Positions 16,335-25,307 of a stretch of 43,517 bases of DNA are shown here, piece by piece. The DNA lies in contig NZ_QZDT01000035.1 in assembly GCF_009917485.1 (NCBI RefSeq), positions 1-43,517 of the forward strand. The letters are read 5' to 3'. The notes under the pieces are model-generated. The model was not told the DNA's origin, did not search any database, and saw only the letters and a program-made list of their open reading frames with translations. This DNA is from Parablautia muri (GTDB lineage: Bacteria > Bacillota > Clostridia > Lachnospirales > Lachnospiraceae). Position 1 is the stretch's first letter. The number at the start of each line of letters is the position of its first letter. The position numbers and the translations under genes are program-made.

Positions 16335-17228
16335 ATGTATAATCCACAACTGGAGACTTTTATCAGAGTAGCGGATGCGGGAAGTTTTAATAAAGCGGCA
16401 GAACAGGCATTTATCACGCCCACAGCAGTAATTAAACAAATTAATCTGCTGGAAGCGGATTTGCAGGTACAGCTTTTTAACAGGACGCACAGGGGGCTTA
16501 AATTGACGAAAGCCGGAGAATCTTTATACAGGGACGCAAAATACATCATTCAGTATTGTAGGGATTCTGTGATACGGGCCAAGAACGCCATGCAGAAGGA
16601 TGATAACATAATCAGAATTGGAACTTCGCCCATGACCCCTGCTCAGATTCTCGTAGAGCTGTGGCCTGAGATTCACAAGCAGTGCCCGGACATTAAATTT
16701 CAGCTTATACCGTTTGAAAACACACCTGAGAATGCAAGAGAAATTCTAAAAAATCTAGGGCAGAATATTGATGTTGTAGTGGGTATTTTCGATGACCCCC
16801 TTTTAGATGTGCGAAGCTGTGAGGGTTTTGAAATTCTGCGCACGCCTTTGTGCTGTGCCGTGTCCATCCATCATCCGCTTGCAGGAAAAGATAAGCTTCA
16901 GATTCAGGACTTATATGGAGAAAATCTCATGCTGATACGCCGGGACTGGAGTCATTACGTTGACCAGCTTCGGGATGATATTTGGCAGAATCATAGTCAG
17001 ATTCATATTGTGGATTTTGATTTTTATAATTTAGAAGTTTTTAACCGGTGCGAAAATTCTAATGATATCCTGATTGCTATCCAGGAATGGACCAACGTGC
17101 ATCCGTTATTAAAAATAATTCCTATGGACTGGGAACATAGCATTCCTTATGGCCTGCTGCATTCCCCTACGCCGTCAAAAACAGTAAAACGCTTTCTTAC
17201 AGCAATTCGGTCGGTGCTTCGAGATTAG
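16335..17228 (+). CDS. LysR-family transcriptional regulator
   Basis: A 297-residue regulator. The N-terminal winged helix (1-60) has LETFIRVADAGSFNKAAEQ, TPTAVIKQINLLE and LFNRTHRGLKLTKAGE, all typical of LysR proteins. The effector-binding part (about 90-295) contains two lobes. It starts 29 nt after the recombinase stop, with AAAAGGGATGG upstream. It is the regulator nearest to the alcohol dehydrogenase at 17466, whose promoter holds the first of three shared motifs, so it is the best candidate to read them. The effector is unknown. Confidence 0.92.
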   Translation: MYNPQLETFIRVADAGSFNKAAEQAFITPTAVIKQINLLEADLQVQLFNRTHRGLKLTKAGESLYRDAKYIIQYCRDSVIRAKNAMQKDDNIIRIGTSPMTPAQILVELWPEIHKQCPDIKFQLIPFENTPENAREILKNLGQNIDVVVGIFDDPLLDVRSCEGFEILRTPLCCAVSIHHPLAGKDKLQIQDLYGENLMLIRRDWSHYVDQLRDDIWQNHSQIHIVDFDFYNLEVFNRCENSNDILIAIQEWTNVHPLLKIIPMDWEHSIPYGLLHSPTPSKTVKRFLTAIRSVLRD

Positions 17229-17288
17229 ACAGAAAAATTTATCAGGCGGCTAAGCATAGGGATCAACCATGAAAAGATATAACCCAGG

Positions 17289-17344
17289 GGTATAAACTAA
17301 TGAACAAATGGAGACTTCTTTGGAGGTCTCTTTTTTTATATTAT
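17289..17344 (+). promoter_or_regulatory. Shared activator motif, copy A, with -10 box
   Basis: The 30-bp motif (17289-17318) starts GGTATAAACT and ends GAGACTTC. Exactly 20 nt later is TATTAT (17339-17344). Identical spacing is seen at 27701 and 29025. The place where a -35 should lie reads TTCTTT, so an activator would be needed. It lies 148 nt before the alcohol dehydrogenase start. Confidence 0.65.
17311..17337 (+). terminator. Terminator overlapping the motif A promoter
   Basis: GAGACTTC pairs with GAGGTCTC (one G-U pair) around TTTG, followed by seven T. It ends the LysR transcript but overlaps the next promoter, with the T-tract abutting the -10 box. Confidence 0.6.
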
Positions 17345-17405
17345 AAAGATACAATACGAGATGAGGAATCCACTGCTTCAACCTCTTTTACGGGAAGAAA
17401 TTTTA

Positions 17406-17427
17406 AGGCAGCTGAAAAACGCTGCCT
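17406..17427 (+). promoter_or_regulatory. Leader hairpin before alcohol dehydrogenase
   Basis: AGGCAGC pairs perfectly with GCTGCCT around TGAAAAAC, about 40 nt before the start codon. There is no T-tract, so it may stabilise the messenger or bind a protein. Confidence 0.4.
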
Positions 17428-17465
17428 AAGGAAATTGAAAGATCGCGATATGCGGAGGGATTAGA

Positions 17466-18632
17466 ATGAATAATTTTATTTTTGAAAATGGAACGAAAAC
17501 TTATTTTGGAAAAGGCTGTGTAAAAGAATATCTGTCCTGTCTCACAAAGCATTATGGACCCAATGTTATGTTTGCCTATGGCGGCGGTTCCATTCAGAAA
17601 AACGGAATTTACGATGAGGTTATGGAGAGCCTTAACCGGGCCGGCAAGAATATCATCCGGTTTCCTGGTATTATGGCAAATCCTACTTATGAAAAGGTGT
17701 TAGAAGGCGCGAAGCTGGCAAGGGAAAATAAGGTTGACCTGATTATTGGTGTAGGCGGCGGCAGCGTGATGGATTGCTGTAAGGCTGTTTCCATGGCGGC
17801 AGTTTACAGCGGAGATATCTGGGCGGATTTTTTTGCAAGACCGGGCATTATGGACTTTGAACCGCTGCCTGTTGGTGTGGTGGTGACAGTGGCGGGAACA
17901 GGAAGCGAGATGAACGGAGGCGCAGTTATTACAAATGAGGAGCTGAAGATAAAAACAGGGCGTGATTATCCCAAGTGCAATCCTAAATTTGCTTTGCTTG
18001 ACCCTGTGTATACTTACAGCGTACCAAAAAAACAGATGGTATCCGGAGGCTTTGATATTTTGTCCCATATTATGGAGATTTATTTTAGCGAACCGGACGA
18101 AGATAATGTATCGGATGATATGGCGGAAGCTTTGATGAAAAATGTGATACGGAACCTGCGGGCGGCAATCAGGAACCCGCAAGACTATAGCGCAAGGAGC
18201 AATTTGATGTGGGATGCGGCAATGGCGGAAAACCGCATCATAAAGCTGGGTAAGCGCATGGATTTTGAGTGCCACAATATGGAACATCAACTTGGGGCAT
18301 ATACAAATTGTAATCATGGGGAAGGGCTTGCGGCTTTACATCCTGTTTACTACCGTCATATTTACAAAGATGGACTGGCCAAATTTAGCCGGTTTGCCAC
18401 GCATGTATGGGGCATTTCAAATGAGGGAAAAACGATGAAAGAAACTGCCCTTGCAGGGGTAGAAGCGCTTGCCGGCTTTATCCGCGAAATCGGACTGCCA
18501 ACTTCTCTTCGTGAGATGGGAATAGATAAGGCCGATTTGAAAAAAATAGCTGATTCCTGTGGGATTTCTGCTGGCAGCTATAGACAACTGACCCATCAGG
18601 AGATTTTTGAAATTTTTAAGGAATGTTATTAA
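17466..18632 (+). CDS. Iron-containing alcohol dehydrogenase, YqhD/BdhA type
   Basis: A 388-residue cytoplasmic enzyme that would reduce aldehydes to alcohols with NAD(P)H. The nucleotide-binding part has FAYGGGSIQKNGIYDEV and GVGGGSVMDCCK. The metal site residues fall in GGFDILSHIMEIYF and in ECHNMEHQLGAYTNCNHGEGLA, giving the usual Asp and three His. Length is normal for the YqhD/butanol dehydrogenase group. The ATG has GGAGGGATT upstream. It is driven by motif A and followed by a separate promoter at 18731. It is a paralogue of the gene at 27834, with much of the sequence shared. Confidence 0.93.
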   Translation: MNNFIFENGTKTYFGKGCVKEYLSCLTKHYGPNVMFAYGGGSIQKNGIYDEVMESLNRAGKNIIRFPGIMANPTYEKVLEGAKLARENKVDLIIGVGGGSVMDCCKAVSMAAVYSGDIWADFFARPGIMDFEPLPVGVVVTVAGTGSEMNGGAVITNEELKIKTGRDYPKCNPKFALLDPVYTYSVPKKQMVSGGFDILSHIMEIYFSEPDEDNVSDDMAEALMKNVIRNLRAAIRNPQDYSARSNLMWDAAMAENRIIKLGKRMDFECHNMEHQLGAYTNCNHGEGLAALHPVYYRHIYKDGLAKFSRFATHVWGISNEGKTMKETALAGVEALAGFIREIGLPTSLREMGIDKADLKKIADSCGISAGSYRQLTHQEIFEIFKECY

Positions 18633-18730
18633 AAAATGAGATCACGACCAAATTTGCTCGCCAGAATCAGCAGCCGGCCAAAATAACAATAATGTTGCTA
18701 CCCATTTATTCTGTCCACAGATTAATCTGA

Positions 18731-18759
18731 TTGGTTGTCAGGGGATGAACCGATATAAT
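18731..18759 (+). promoter_or_regulatory. Promoter of the lipoprotein/esterase operon
   Basis: TTGGTT (18731-18736), 17-nt spacer, TATAAT (18754-18759). The 30-bp activator motif is absent here. A short AGAGA/TCTCT dyad followed by seven T lies at about 18775-18800, similar to the sequence after motif A; this may be a weak attenuator. Confidence 0.6.
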
Positions 18760-18868
18760 GGCATCAGTCTAAAGAAAGAGAAAGCGCCAGGTCTCTTTTT
18801 TTATTAAATTATAAGGAATACAGAAGCAAGAGGAGGAAAGTAAAGGATCATTTTACAGCAAACTTGAT

Positions 18869-19168
18869 ATGACACATAGGAAGAAAACGGAGGCGCCGGA
18901 AACGAAACGGATAGCAGCGGCATTGTTGTGTGTAATGCTTATATGGGTCATTGCCGGGTGCGGCAGTGAATATGAACTTGTATCATTGGCGTATTGGTAT
19001 GAAGGACCATCAATCGCTTTGATTTATAAGGCAAGCCGTGACCAGACTGTAGTTCCCGTAGTATCGATTGGAAAGATTACATCAGATGTTTCTGTTTTTG
19101 AGGAATATGGAGATGCCGTATTAATAGAACTGGAAGAAGTTCCTGATGAAGAACTGGAAGAAAAGTAA
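18869..19168 (+). CDS. Small lipoprotein of unknown function
   Basis: A 99-residue protein with a basic N-terminus (residues 1-14), a hydrophobic stretch (15-31) and a lipobox VIAGC, so it is probably anchored outside the membrane. The mature part is acidic at the end (LEEVPDEELEEK). I do not recognise the family. A GAGGAGG ribosome-like site lies about 30 nt before the ATG, which is too far; no better start is in frame. The first codons may therefore be a rearranged remnant. It precedes two other lipoprotein genes on the same strand. Confidence 0.55.
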   Translation: MTHRKKTEAPETKRIAAALLCVMLIWVIAGCGSEYELVSLAYWYEGPSIALIYKASRDQTVVPVVSIGKITSDVSVFEEYGDAVLIELEEVPDEELEEK

Positions 19169-19233
19169 GGAATGGCAGCCTCTGAAAGCTGAGTATGACA
19201 AACAAATCAAAAGCAGCAAAAGGGAGAGACAGA

Positions 19234-20829
19234 ATGAAGAAAAAAGTGATACTGCTTATATCTATGATTCAGATCATGGCGCTTAGTGCCTGCGGAAATG
19301 CAGCGAACGTAACACCAATGGAAACAGACATTGTACAGCCACAGCAGCCAGTGAACTTTGAAGAAAATATTATAGAGGAGCAAACAGAACAGGATAAGGA
19401 GAAAGACGGCATGACAGAAAGTAAACCGACACAAAATTCGCGTATTCTAATTGCGTATTTTTCCCAGCCTACCGATGTGGACACTTCCGATCTGGATGCT
19501 GTTTCCAGTGCAAGTGTGGTGGTGCGGGATAATGAGGCAGCAGGCAGTACAACGGAATATGTAGCAAGGATTATTCAGGATACAGTAGGAGGCGATCTGT
19601 TCCGCATTGAGACGATGGAAGAATATCCTTCTGATTATGATGAACTGGTTGCCCAGGCAAGAGCAGAAAAGAATGAAAGTGTTCGACCGGAACTTACAGG
19701 GCATATCGAACATCCGGAACAGTATGACACAATCATTCTTGGGTTTCCCAGTTGGATCATGGATATGCCTATGCCCATTTATTCTTTTCTGGAGGAATAT
19801 GATTTTGGTGCCAAGACGATTATTCCATTTGTAACCCATGGCGGCAGTGGATTTGGAAGTACAAGTGAGACTATCTCTGAACTGCAGCCGGGCGCGTTTA
19901 TCAGTGACAATGGACTCTCTGTTGCAAGAGATGATCTGGCAGACTGTGAGGAAGCAATCAGGCAGTGGGCGGAAAGCCTTAACCTAGATGGGGAGAATCA
20001 GGCGCCGGAAAACAGCAGTGACACTGTGGCAGGCGCACAGGCAGACCCACAGAATCAGCAGACGCTGTTTCTGTGGGAAGAAAACAATATGCCATCTGTC
20101 ACGGAGTATACGGAAAACAATGGATATTATGCAGATGATCCGGACTTTCGGCCATACATAGTGACCTTCCCCGTACCGGAGGGAACAGAAGTAAAAGGCG
20201 CTGTGCTGATCTGTGCCGGAGGCGCATTCCAGTTCCGCGCGGATCAGAATGAGGGAACTCCGGTTGCCCAGGCACTACGCGAATTGGGCTATCAGAGTTT
20301 TGTGGTCAATTACCGCCTTCGGCCTTACACACAGGAAGAAGGGGCGCTGGATTTAGCCCGTGCAGTGCGCTTCATACGTCAAAATGCGGATGTTTACGGT
20401 ATTGATGAAAAGGACATTGCCGTGATGGGATTTTCTGTGGGAGGTATTCTTGCCGGGGAAATGCTGCTGAATTTTGACGGCACGGTCAATGGAACAGCGC
20501 TTGATGCGGATTATATGCCTGATATGTTGGACGGTGTTTCTGCGGATGCGGCGGCGGACGGAATGATTTATTCCTTCTATGGCAGATTGAGCGTTGCATC
20601 CAAAGATGTGGAGAAGTTTGCGGCATCTGATCTGCCGCCAACCTATTTCTGCTATGGGACGAGAGACCCTTTTGTGAGAGAATTTGAGGCGTGTATAGAA
20701 GCCTTGCAGCAGGCAGAGGTTCCTGTGGAAGTCGATGTGCTGGAAGGAAGGCCGCACGGTTATGGCTATACGGAAGGCTGGATTCCGGCATACGCTAAGT
20801 GGCTGGAAAATGTGTTTTCAAATAATTAG
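19234..20829 (+). CDS. Lipoprotein fusing flavodoxin and alpha/beta hydrolase domains
   Basis: A 531-residue secreted protein. A signal peptide ends in the lipobox ALSAC (about residue 20). After an acidic linker comes a flavodoxin-like domain (about 65-240): ILIAYFSQP is the phosphate-binding region, followed by TEYVARIIQD, ILGFPSWIMDMPMP and PFVTHGGSGFGST. An alpha/beta hydrolase domain (about 300-530) has AGGAFQFR as oxyanion region, nucleophile in GFSVGG, acid in GTRDPF and histidine in RPHGYGY. The ATG at 19234 has GGGAGA upstream; an earlier in-frame ATG at 19195 would bury the signal peptide. An electron carrier joined to an esterase outside the cell is unusual, and the substrate is unknown. 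Confidence 0.85.
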   Translation: MKKKVILLISMIQIMALSACGNAANVTPMETDIVQPQQPVNFEENIIEEQTEQDKEKDGMTESKPTQNSRILIAYFSQPTDVDTSDLDAVSSASVVVRDNEAAGSTTEYVARIIQDTVGGDLFRIETMEEYPSDYDELVAQARAEKNESVRPELTGHIEHPEQYDTIILGFPSWIMDMPMPIYSFLEEYDFGAKTIIPFVTHGGSGFGSTSETISELQPGAFISDNGLSVARDDLADCEEAIRQWAESLNLDGENQAPENSSDTVAGAQADPQNQQTLFLWEENNMPSVTEYTENNGYYADDPDFRPYIVTFPVPEGTEVKGAVLICAGGAFQFRADQNEGTPVAQALRELGYQSFVVNYRLRPYTQEEGALDLARAVRFIRQNADVYGIDEKDIAVMGFSVGGILAGEMLLNFDGTVNGTALDADYMPDMLDGVSADAAADGMIYSFYGRLSVASKDVEKFAASDLPPTYFCYGTRDPFVREFEACIEALQQAEVPVEVDVLEGRPHGYGYTEGWIPAYAKWLENVFSNN

Positions 20830-20846
20830 GAACAGAGGAAACGAGT

Positions 20847-21920
20847 ATGAAGAAATTAAATTTACTGGTTTTGGTCCTGTCTTTGATGATGTGTACTGGG
20901 TGTGCACAGCGCAGGACAGTACCGGAGGACATGGGAGTTTCTGATGTGGGTGAAACGGACATAGGAGCGTCAGCTGGAAATGAAGCAGTCTCAAATGAAG
21001 AAATGACTTCGCCAGAACAGGCAGATGTGATTGATGTGGGGCAGGAAGAAAATATTGCCTGTATTCCCGATACACCCCTTGAGATTTCGGAGGACTATTA
21101 TTCTGCGGCATCGGAGCAGGGAACATTGGAGCGGCTGGAATACACGACATATGAATCTTTCAGTTATGAGGAGCGTACCAAAGTGCTTACAAAAAATGCC
21201 TATGTATATCTGCCTTACGGTTATTCTGAGGACAAGCAGTACAATGTGTTTTATCTGATGCACGGCGGATGGGCAAATGAGGCCACCTATCTGGGCACGC
21301 CGGAGAACCCGAATGTGTTTCAGAACGTGGTTGACCATGTCGTGCAGGATGGCAGAATGGAACCGGTCATAATCATATGTCCGACCTTCAATAATGAGAG
21401 TCCTAATGACAGTGATGACTATGGCCTTGAACTCAGACTGACGGATAACTACCACAATGAGCTGATAAACGATTTGATCCCGGCGGTGGAGGGAAAATAC
21501 AGTACTTACGCAGAAGGCACTTCGATTGAGGATTTGGAGCGTTCCCGTGAACATCGTGCATTTTGTGGTTTTTCCATGGGTTCTGTTGCCACCTGGCATA
21601 CGTTTGAATACTGCCTGCCGTATTTCCGATACTTTTTGCCCTCCAGCGGCGATCTGACATCGGACGGACAGTATATGGAGAGTATTGTGACCGATTCCGG
21701 ATATGGCCCGGAGGATTTCTTTATTTATGCCATGTCCGGTACGGAAGATTTTGACTATTCTGCGTTTTCGCGTCAGATTCAGGCGATGTTAGATGCGCCG
21801 GGAGGTATCTTTATTGATGCGGACAATGAAAAAGATGGTAATCTGGCATACCGGGTGCAGGAAGGCAACGAACACAATGCTGAGGCTGCCATGCAGTATA
21901 TTTACAATGGATTAGTCTGA
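20847..21920 (+). CDS. Secreted esterase lipoprotein (esterase D/CE1-like)
   Basis: A 357-residue protein with signal peptide and lipobox CTGC (cysteine near residue 19), then an acidic, serine-rich linker to about 80. The catalytic domain contains VYLPYGY, VFYLMHGG (oxyanion strand), the nucleophile in CGFSMGS and a histidine in GNEHNAEA, as in feruloyl-esterase-like CE1 enzymes and esterase D. It would act on esters outside the cell, perhaps plant acetyl or feruloyl groups, which is inference. It follows the flavodoxin-hydrolase gene by 17 nt with AGAGGAAACGAG upstream, so the two are in one operon. Confidence 0.88.
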   Translation: MKKLNLLVLVLSLMMCTGCAQRRTVPEDMGVSDVGETDIGASAGNEAVSNEEMTSPEQADVIDVGQEENIACIPDTPLEISEDYYSAASEQGTLERLEYTTYESFSYEERTKVLTKNAYVYLPYGYSEDKQYNVFYLMHGGWANEATYLGTPENPNVFQNVVDHVVQDGRMEPVIIICPTFNNESPNDSDDYGLELRLTDNYHNELINDLIPAVEGKYSTYAEGTSIEDLERSREHRAFCGFSMGSVATWHTFEYCLPYFRYFLPSSGDLTSDGQYMESIVTDSGYGPEDFFIYAMSGTEDFDYSAFSRQIQAMLDAPGGIFIDADNEKDGNLAYRVQEGNEHNAEAAMQYIYNGLV

Positions 21921-21992
21921 CTGTGGAAAGGTGAAACTTTGGAATAATTAAGCTGCAGGCAGACTGCTTTTATGCAGAATCCGTCTAAAGAG

Positions 21993-22391
21993 TTATTCCT
22001 CCGCCTGGATCAGACTACTGGCATATGGACGCTTGCCGGAAAGTATCTCATCATAGAAATTCTGTTTCCAGTCAATAAATGCTATGCTGTCTTCCAGTTC
22101 TTTCATGGAAGAACACAGAGCTTCCTGTTTTTCAGCTAACATTTCTTTGCGTTGGGGAATCGTAGATTCCCCCTGCAGGCATAAATCAAGATAATCTTTC
22201 ATTTCCTGAATACTCATACCGCATTTTTTCAGACAGATAAGACTGTTAATCCATTCTACATCACGCGCATCGAAAATACGGCGGTTGTTATGGTCGCGTT
22301 TGACATTGGGAACCAGCCCTTCATTACAGTAGAATTTTAATGTCTGGTAGGTCATATTCGTTGCTTTGCAGACTTGCATCATTGTATACAT
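21993..22391 (-). CDS. MerR-family transcriptional regulator
   Basis: A 132-residue regulator. The N-terminal MerR winged helix has QVCKATNMTYQTLKFYCNEGLVP and RRIFDARDVEWI; a dimerising coiled coil (about 80-115) follows. The short C-terminus has no cysteine cluster, which argues against a metal sensor. The ATG has GAGGGAA upstream. The divergent promoter at 22449 has the 19-nt spacer and dyad typical of MerR control, so it probably regulates the gene that once lay downstream, now an FtsX permease fragment. Confidence 0.9.
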   Translation of the reverse strand: MYTMMQVCKATNMTYQTLKFYCNEGLVPNVKRDHNNRRIFDARDVEWINSLICLKKCGMSIQEMKDYLDLCLQGESTIPQRKEMLAEKQEALCSSMKELEDSIAFIDWKQNFYDEILSGKRPYASSLIQAEE

Positions 22392-22448
22392 CGTGGCTTT
22401 CCCTCTTAATGTTCACATAAAATTCAAACTTTTTTTGCATGAATCCCC

Positions 22449-22479
22449 TTGACCGATAGTTACTACCGGATAATATAAT
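22449..22479 (+). promoter_or_regulatory. MerR-type promoter with 19-nt spacer and dyad
   Basis: TTGACC (22449-22454) and TATAAT (22474-22479) are separated by 19 nt. The spacer region carries CCGATAGT-T-ACTACCGG, an inverted repeat with 7 of 8 pairs. An over-long spacer with a central dyad is the hallmark of MerR-activated promoters. A leader hairpin (ACACAG/CTGTGT, 22515-22532) follows downstream. Confidence 0.8.
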
Positions 22480-22560
22480 CGGTTGTATCAATCGGAGGGT
22501 TCAACCGCATTGTAACACAGGAAGCGCTGTGTCACAAGGGGAAATACGACAGGGAGGTGA

Positions 22561-22920
22561 ACTGAGAGGAACGCAAAAATCCACTATTTTGGTATATATC
22601 TTTGGGTTGATACTTATGAACGAAACGAGACTTCCGTAATAAAAGGCGTCTTGCCACAATGCGATTATGAAAATATAAACAAAAAGAAGTTTGGCGGAGC
22701 CCTTTTAGGCTTTTTGGCAGCAGGGATTCTGGCGGACCCATTGATCGGGGCTGTATTTAAGCGTTTTGGAATCGGCGAGTTTGCGGCAGGTTTCAGTATG
22801 CTGGGAAATATAGTGCCGCTTGTGGTAATACCGATGCTGTTTGCCTTGTCTGCGTGGCTTTATTCCGCCAGACTGTCACGGGTGAGCATTGTGGAGCTGA
22901 TCGCAGAGGATGGAGAATAA
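22561..22920 (+). pseudogene. FtsX-type ABC permease, C-terminal fragment
   Basis: An open stretch of 120 codons without a proper start. It reads RNETSVIKGVL, then a glycine-rich membrane segment, a second hydrophobic segment and ends RLSRVSIVELIAEDGE. This matches the last two helices and the tail of an FtsX/MacB-type permease. The N-terminal bulk and any ATPase partner are missing. It lies just downstream of the MerR-type promoter, so the original regulated operon was probably an exporter. Confidence 0.65.
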
Positions 22921-23035
22921 ACGGTGGATGCGGAAAAACAGCCCTCAGTACGTGACTGAAAAGGCGGCAGGACGCGCTGTAAAGAAGTCCGGTGAAAAGT
23001 AGGAAAAATATATAAGGCAAACAGGAGGAATCAAA

Positions 23036-24020
23036 ATGGGAAAAGAAGAAGAAAACAAATTTGGTCTGGTTTATGACGGCGCATTGACCGAGAATATTCC
23101 GGGTAAGGTAAATATCCGTGCCGTAAAATATGAGTTACGGGGACTGCAGATTGCGGCAAATATATATGTACCTTCGGATTTTGATGAAAATAAGAGATAT
23201 GCTGCAGTCGTGGTGGCACATCCGAATGGCGGGGTAAAAGAACAGGTTGCAGGACTGTATGCCTAGAAACTTGCTGACATGGGGTACATTACAATGGCAT
23301 TTGATGCTTCCTATCAGGGACAGTCTGAAGGGATGCCGAGAAATACAGATAAACCGCAGAACAGGGTGGAAGATATTCATGGGGCGGTAGACTTTATTGT
23401 GAATTATCAGGGCGTTGACAGAGAACGCGTAGGTATTCTGGGAATTTGCGGAGGCGGGGGCTATACATTAAGAGCTGCCCAGACAGATAAAAGAATGAAG
23501 GCAGTTGCCACGCTGTCTGCTTTCAATACAGGTATTGTACGCAAAAACGGATTTCTGGATTCCCAGATGCCACTATTACGGAGAGGCTTATGGATGCATA
23601 TAAAGCGAGAGAGGACGAACTTTCCGGAAAAGAAGTGCGGTATACGCCTAATATGCTGGATACCATGACACCCGAAGAAGCGGAGAAGATGCCTTTCGAT
23701 TTATATAAAGACGGCTATGTATACTATGGGATTACCCATAAGCATACCGGCTCAAGTTTTGCCTATACGGTATCTTCTAACATTGATTTGTTTGCTTTCG
23801 ATGCCAGAGTCGGCATGGAAATGATTGATCAGCCGCTTCTCATGATAGCGGGTAAATGCGCTGATACTCTGTATATGACGGAGGGGTGTTATGAGAGGGC
23901 AACGGGAACAAAGAATTGTTCCTGATTGACGGAGCAACACATATTAAAACCTATTGGTTTCCTGAATATGTGGAAAAGATTACAAATAAGCTGAGAGAGT
24001 TTTTTGGGACAAATCTATGA
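23036..24020 (+). pseudogene. Alpha/beta hydrolase (dienelactone-hydrolase-like), three breaks
   Basis: Read with corrections, this gives a protein of about 325 residues. It starts at ATG 23036 (ACAGGAGG upstream) with ANIYVPSDFDENKRYAAVVV. An in-frame TAG stops it at 23264, and the frame resumes with KLADMGYITMAFDASYQGQS. The nucleophile loop is GICGGGGY. A lost base near 23570 shifts to DATITERLMDAYKARED, and another change near 23920 leads to KELFLIDGATHIKTYWF, which carries the likely catalytic histidine. The stop at 24018-24020 overlaps the next ATG. It is non-functional as written. Confidence 0.85.
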
Positions 24021-24936
24021 AATATAAAAAAAGAATGAACGCATTAAGTGTTTTCGGGCTGCTGTGCTGTTTTGCTTTTGTAGTTTCCGCCTGTGGAAAC
24101 AGCGAAACGGACACAACTCCGAAAGCGGATACAGCGTCAAATATAGAAACAGAGTCAAATATGGAAACGGAGAATCGTATCGTGGAACAAAATGAAGCAG
24201 AATATACTTACCTGCGTTCCTCCACGGTCGAGGATGTGATAAGCGATCCCTGTTTTGAAGATTTCGGTCGGCTTTTGTTTCCTGTGGACCGTTCTGTGTC
24301 AGAGAATATGACGCTGGAAGAAATCAGCAGCGGCAGTATATATGCCTGGTATAACTACATTGATCCTGATAAAACAGTAGAAATCATACAGAGCCTTCAC
24401 GACCATGCGGCGGCAGGAGAACAGATTTTTTATAAAATTTATTCAGAGGAAGAAAAAGAGGCTGATCCGTCAAAGGAGGATACAGGTTTATTCTTCTTTC
24501 GGGGAAATCCGGGCGAGAAGTTTGCGGTAGTAAATGCCGGAGGTGGTTTTATGCATGTCGGAGCCATGCAGGACAGTTTTCCGCATGCGCTGGAGCTTTC
24601 AAAGATGGGATACAATAGTTTTGCCCTGATGTATCGCCCGGATGATCCGTATACGGATCTGGCGCGGGCAATCAGTTTTATCTATGACCATGCAGAAGAA
24701 CTGGGAGTAATTCCAGAAGATTATTCTCTGTGGGGAGGATCGGCAGGGGCGAGAATGACGGTATAGCAAGCTGGAGAACCATGCAGTCCAGACTGCAGAG
24801 TCTTGAAGCATTGGGCATTCCTACAGAGTTCCATGCTTATGAAGGACTGACGCACGGGTTTGGCATTGGGACTGGCACAACTGCGGAAGGATGGATTAGC
24901 GATGCGGTGGCGTTCTGGGAGGCACAGTGCGAATGA
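24017..24936 (+). pseudogene. Lipoprotein alpha/beta hydrolase with internal deletion
   Basis: The first part (24017-24766) encodes a lipoprotein: signal peptide with lipobox VVSAC, an acidic linker, the oxyanion region NAGGGFMH, and the nucleophile loop GGSAGARM followed at once by TAG. The remainder in another frame (to 24936) reads RLQSLEALGIPTEFHAYEGLTHGFGIG, the histidine end of the same fold. The middle, including the catalytic acid, is missing, which indicates a deletion of roughly 80-120 codons. It resembles the hydrolase half of the fusion at 19234 and may be a decayed paralogue. Confidence 0.8.
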
Positions 24937-24951
24937 CTTGGCATATAATGA

Positions 24952-25104
24952 TTAGAGTTGGTGGGAAAGCACTGGAAACAGTCTATCACATTTGGAAAAT
25001 GGATTGGATGTCTGACAGCATTTCTTATTGCCGGTTATTTCCTTTTTGCTGGATTACATAGCTGTTATGGGATTGTTTATATTTTTAGGATATTACTTTT
25101 ATGA
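24952..25104 (+). pseudogene. Membrane protein remnant
   Basis: A 50-codon open stretch without start or ribosome site encodes KHWKQSITFGKWIGCLTAF followed by hydrophobic residues. A second frame from about 25050 also gives a membrane-like stretch, VMGLFIFLGYYFYEG. The family is not identifiable; the order of frames suggests a broken gene. Confidence 0.3.
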
Positions 25105-25168
25105 AGGTGTGAAAAGGATGGCAGACGCAATACGGTTTTTCCTATATTCTTCCCCTTTTTTAGACAGA

Positions 25169-25204
25169 CAAAGCGTATGGTTTTTTCCTCCTCCGTACGC
25201 TTTG
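25169..25204 (+). terminator. Hairpin, probable terminator
   Basis: CAAAGCGTA (25169-25177) pairs perfectly with TACGCTTTG (25196-25204) across an 18-nt T- and C-rich loop, followed by TTTGCTTT. A second small hairpin (CATGCCT/AGGCATG, 25268-25284) follows. Confidence 0.45.
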
Positions 25205-25307
25205 TTTGCTTTATGTTTGCTTCCGAAAGGAAGCATCCGATTATTGATGATGAACTTTGAAAAATAACATGCCTTTCAGGCATGAGTATGATATAAAAAC
25301 TAAGTAT

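Noticed and set aside
18640-18700. CCAAATTTGC stretch resembling the two-hairpin leader
   Set aside because: Only about 10 bases agree, no stem forms, and it is not next to a start codon.
22607-22635. Fourth possible copy of the 30-bp activator motif (ATGAACGAAACGAGACTTC)
   Set aside because: It lies inside the FtsX-like coding remnant, lacks the GTATAAACT start and has no -10 box 20 nt after it.
25028-25267. Plus-strand frame of 79 codons as a gene
   Set aside because: No ribosome site, it contains the hairpin at 25169, and it overlaps a membrane-gene remnant in another frame.
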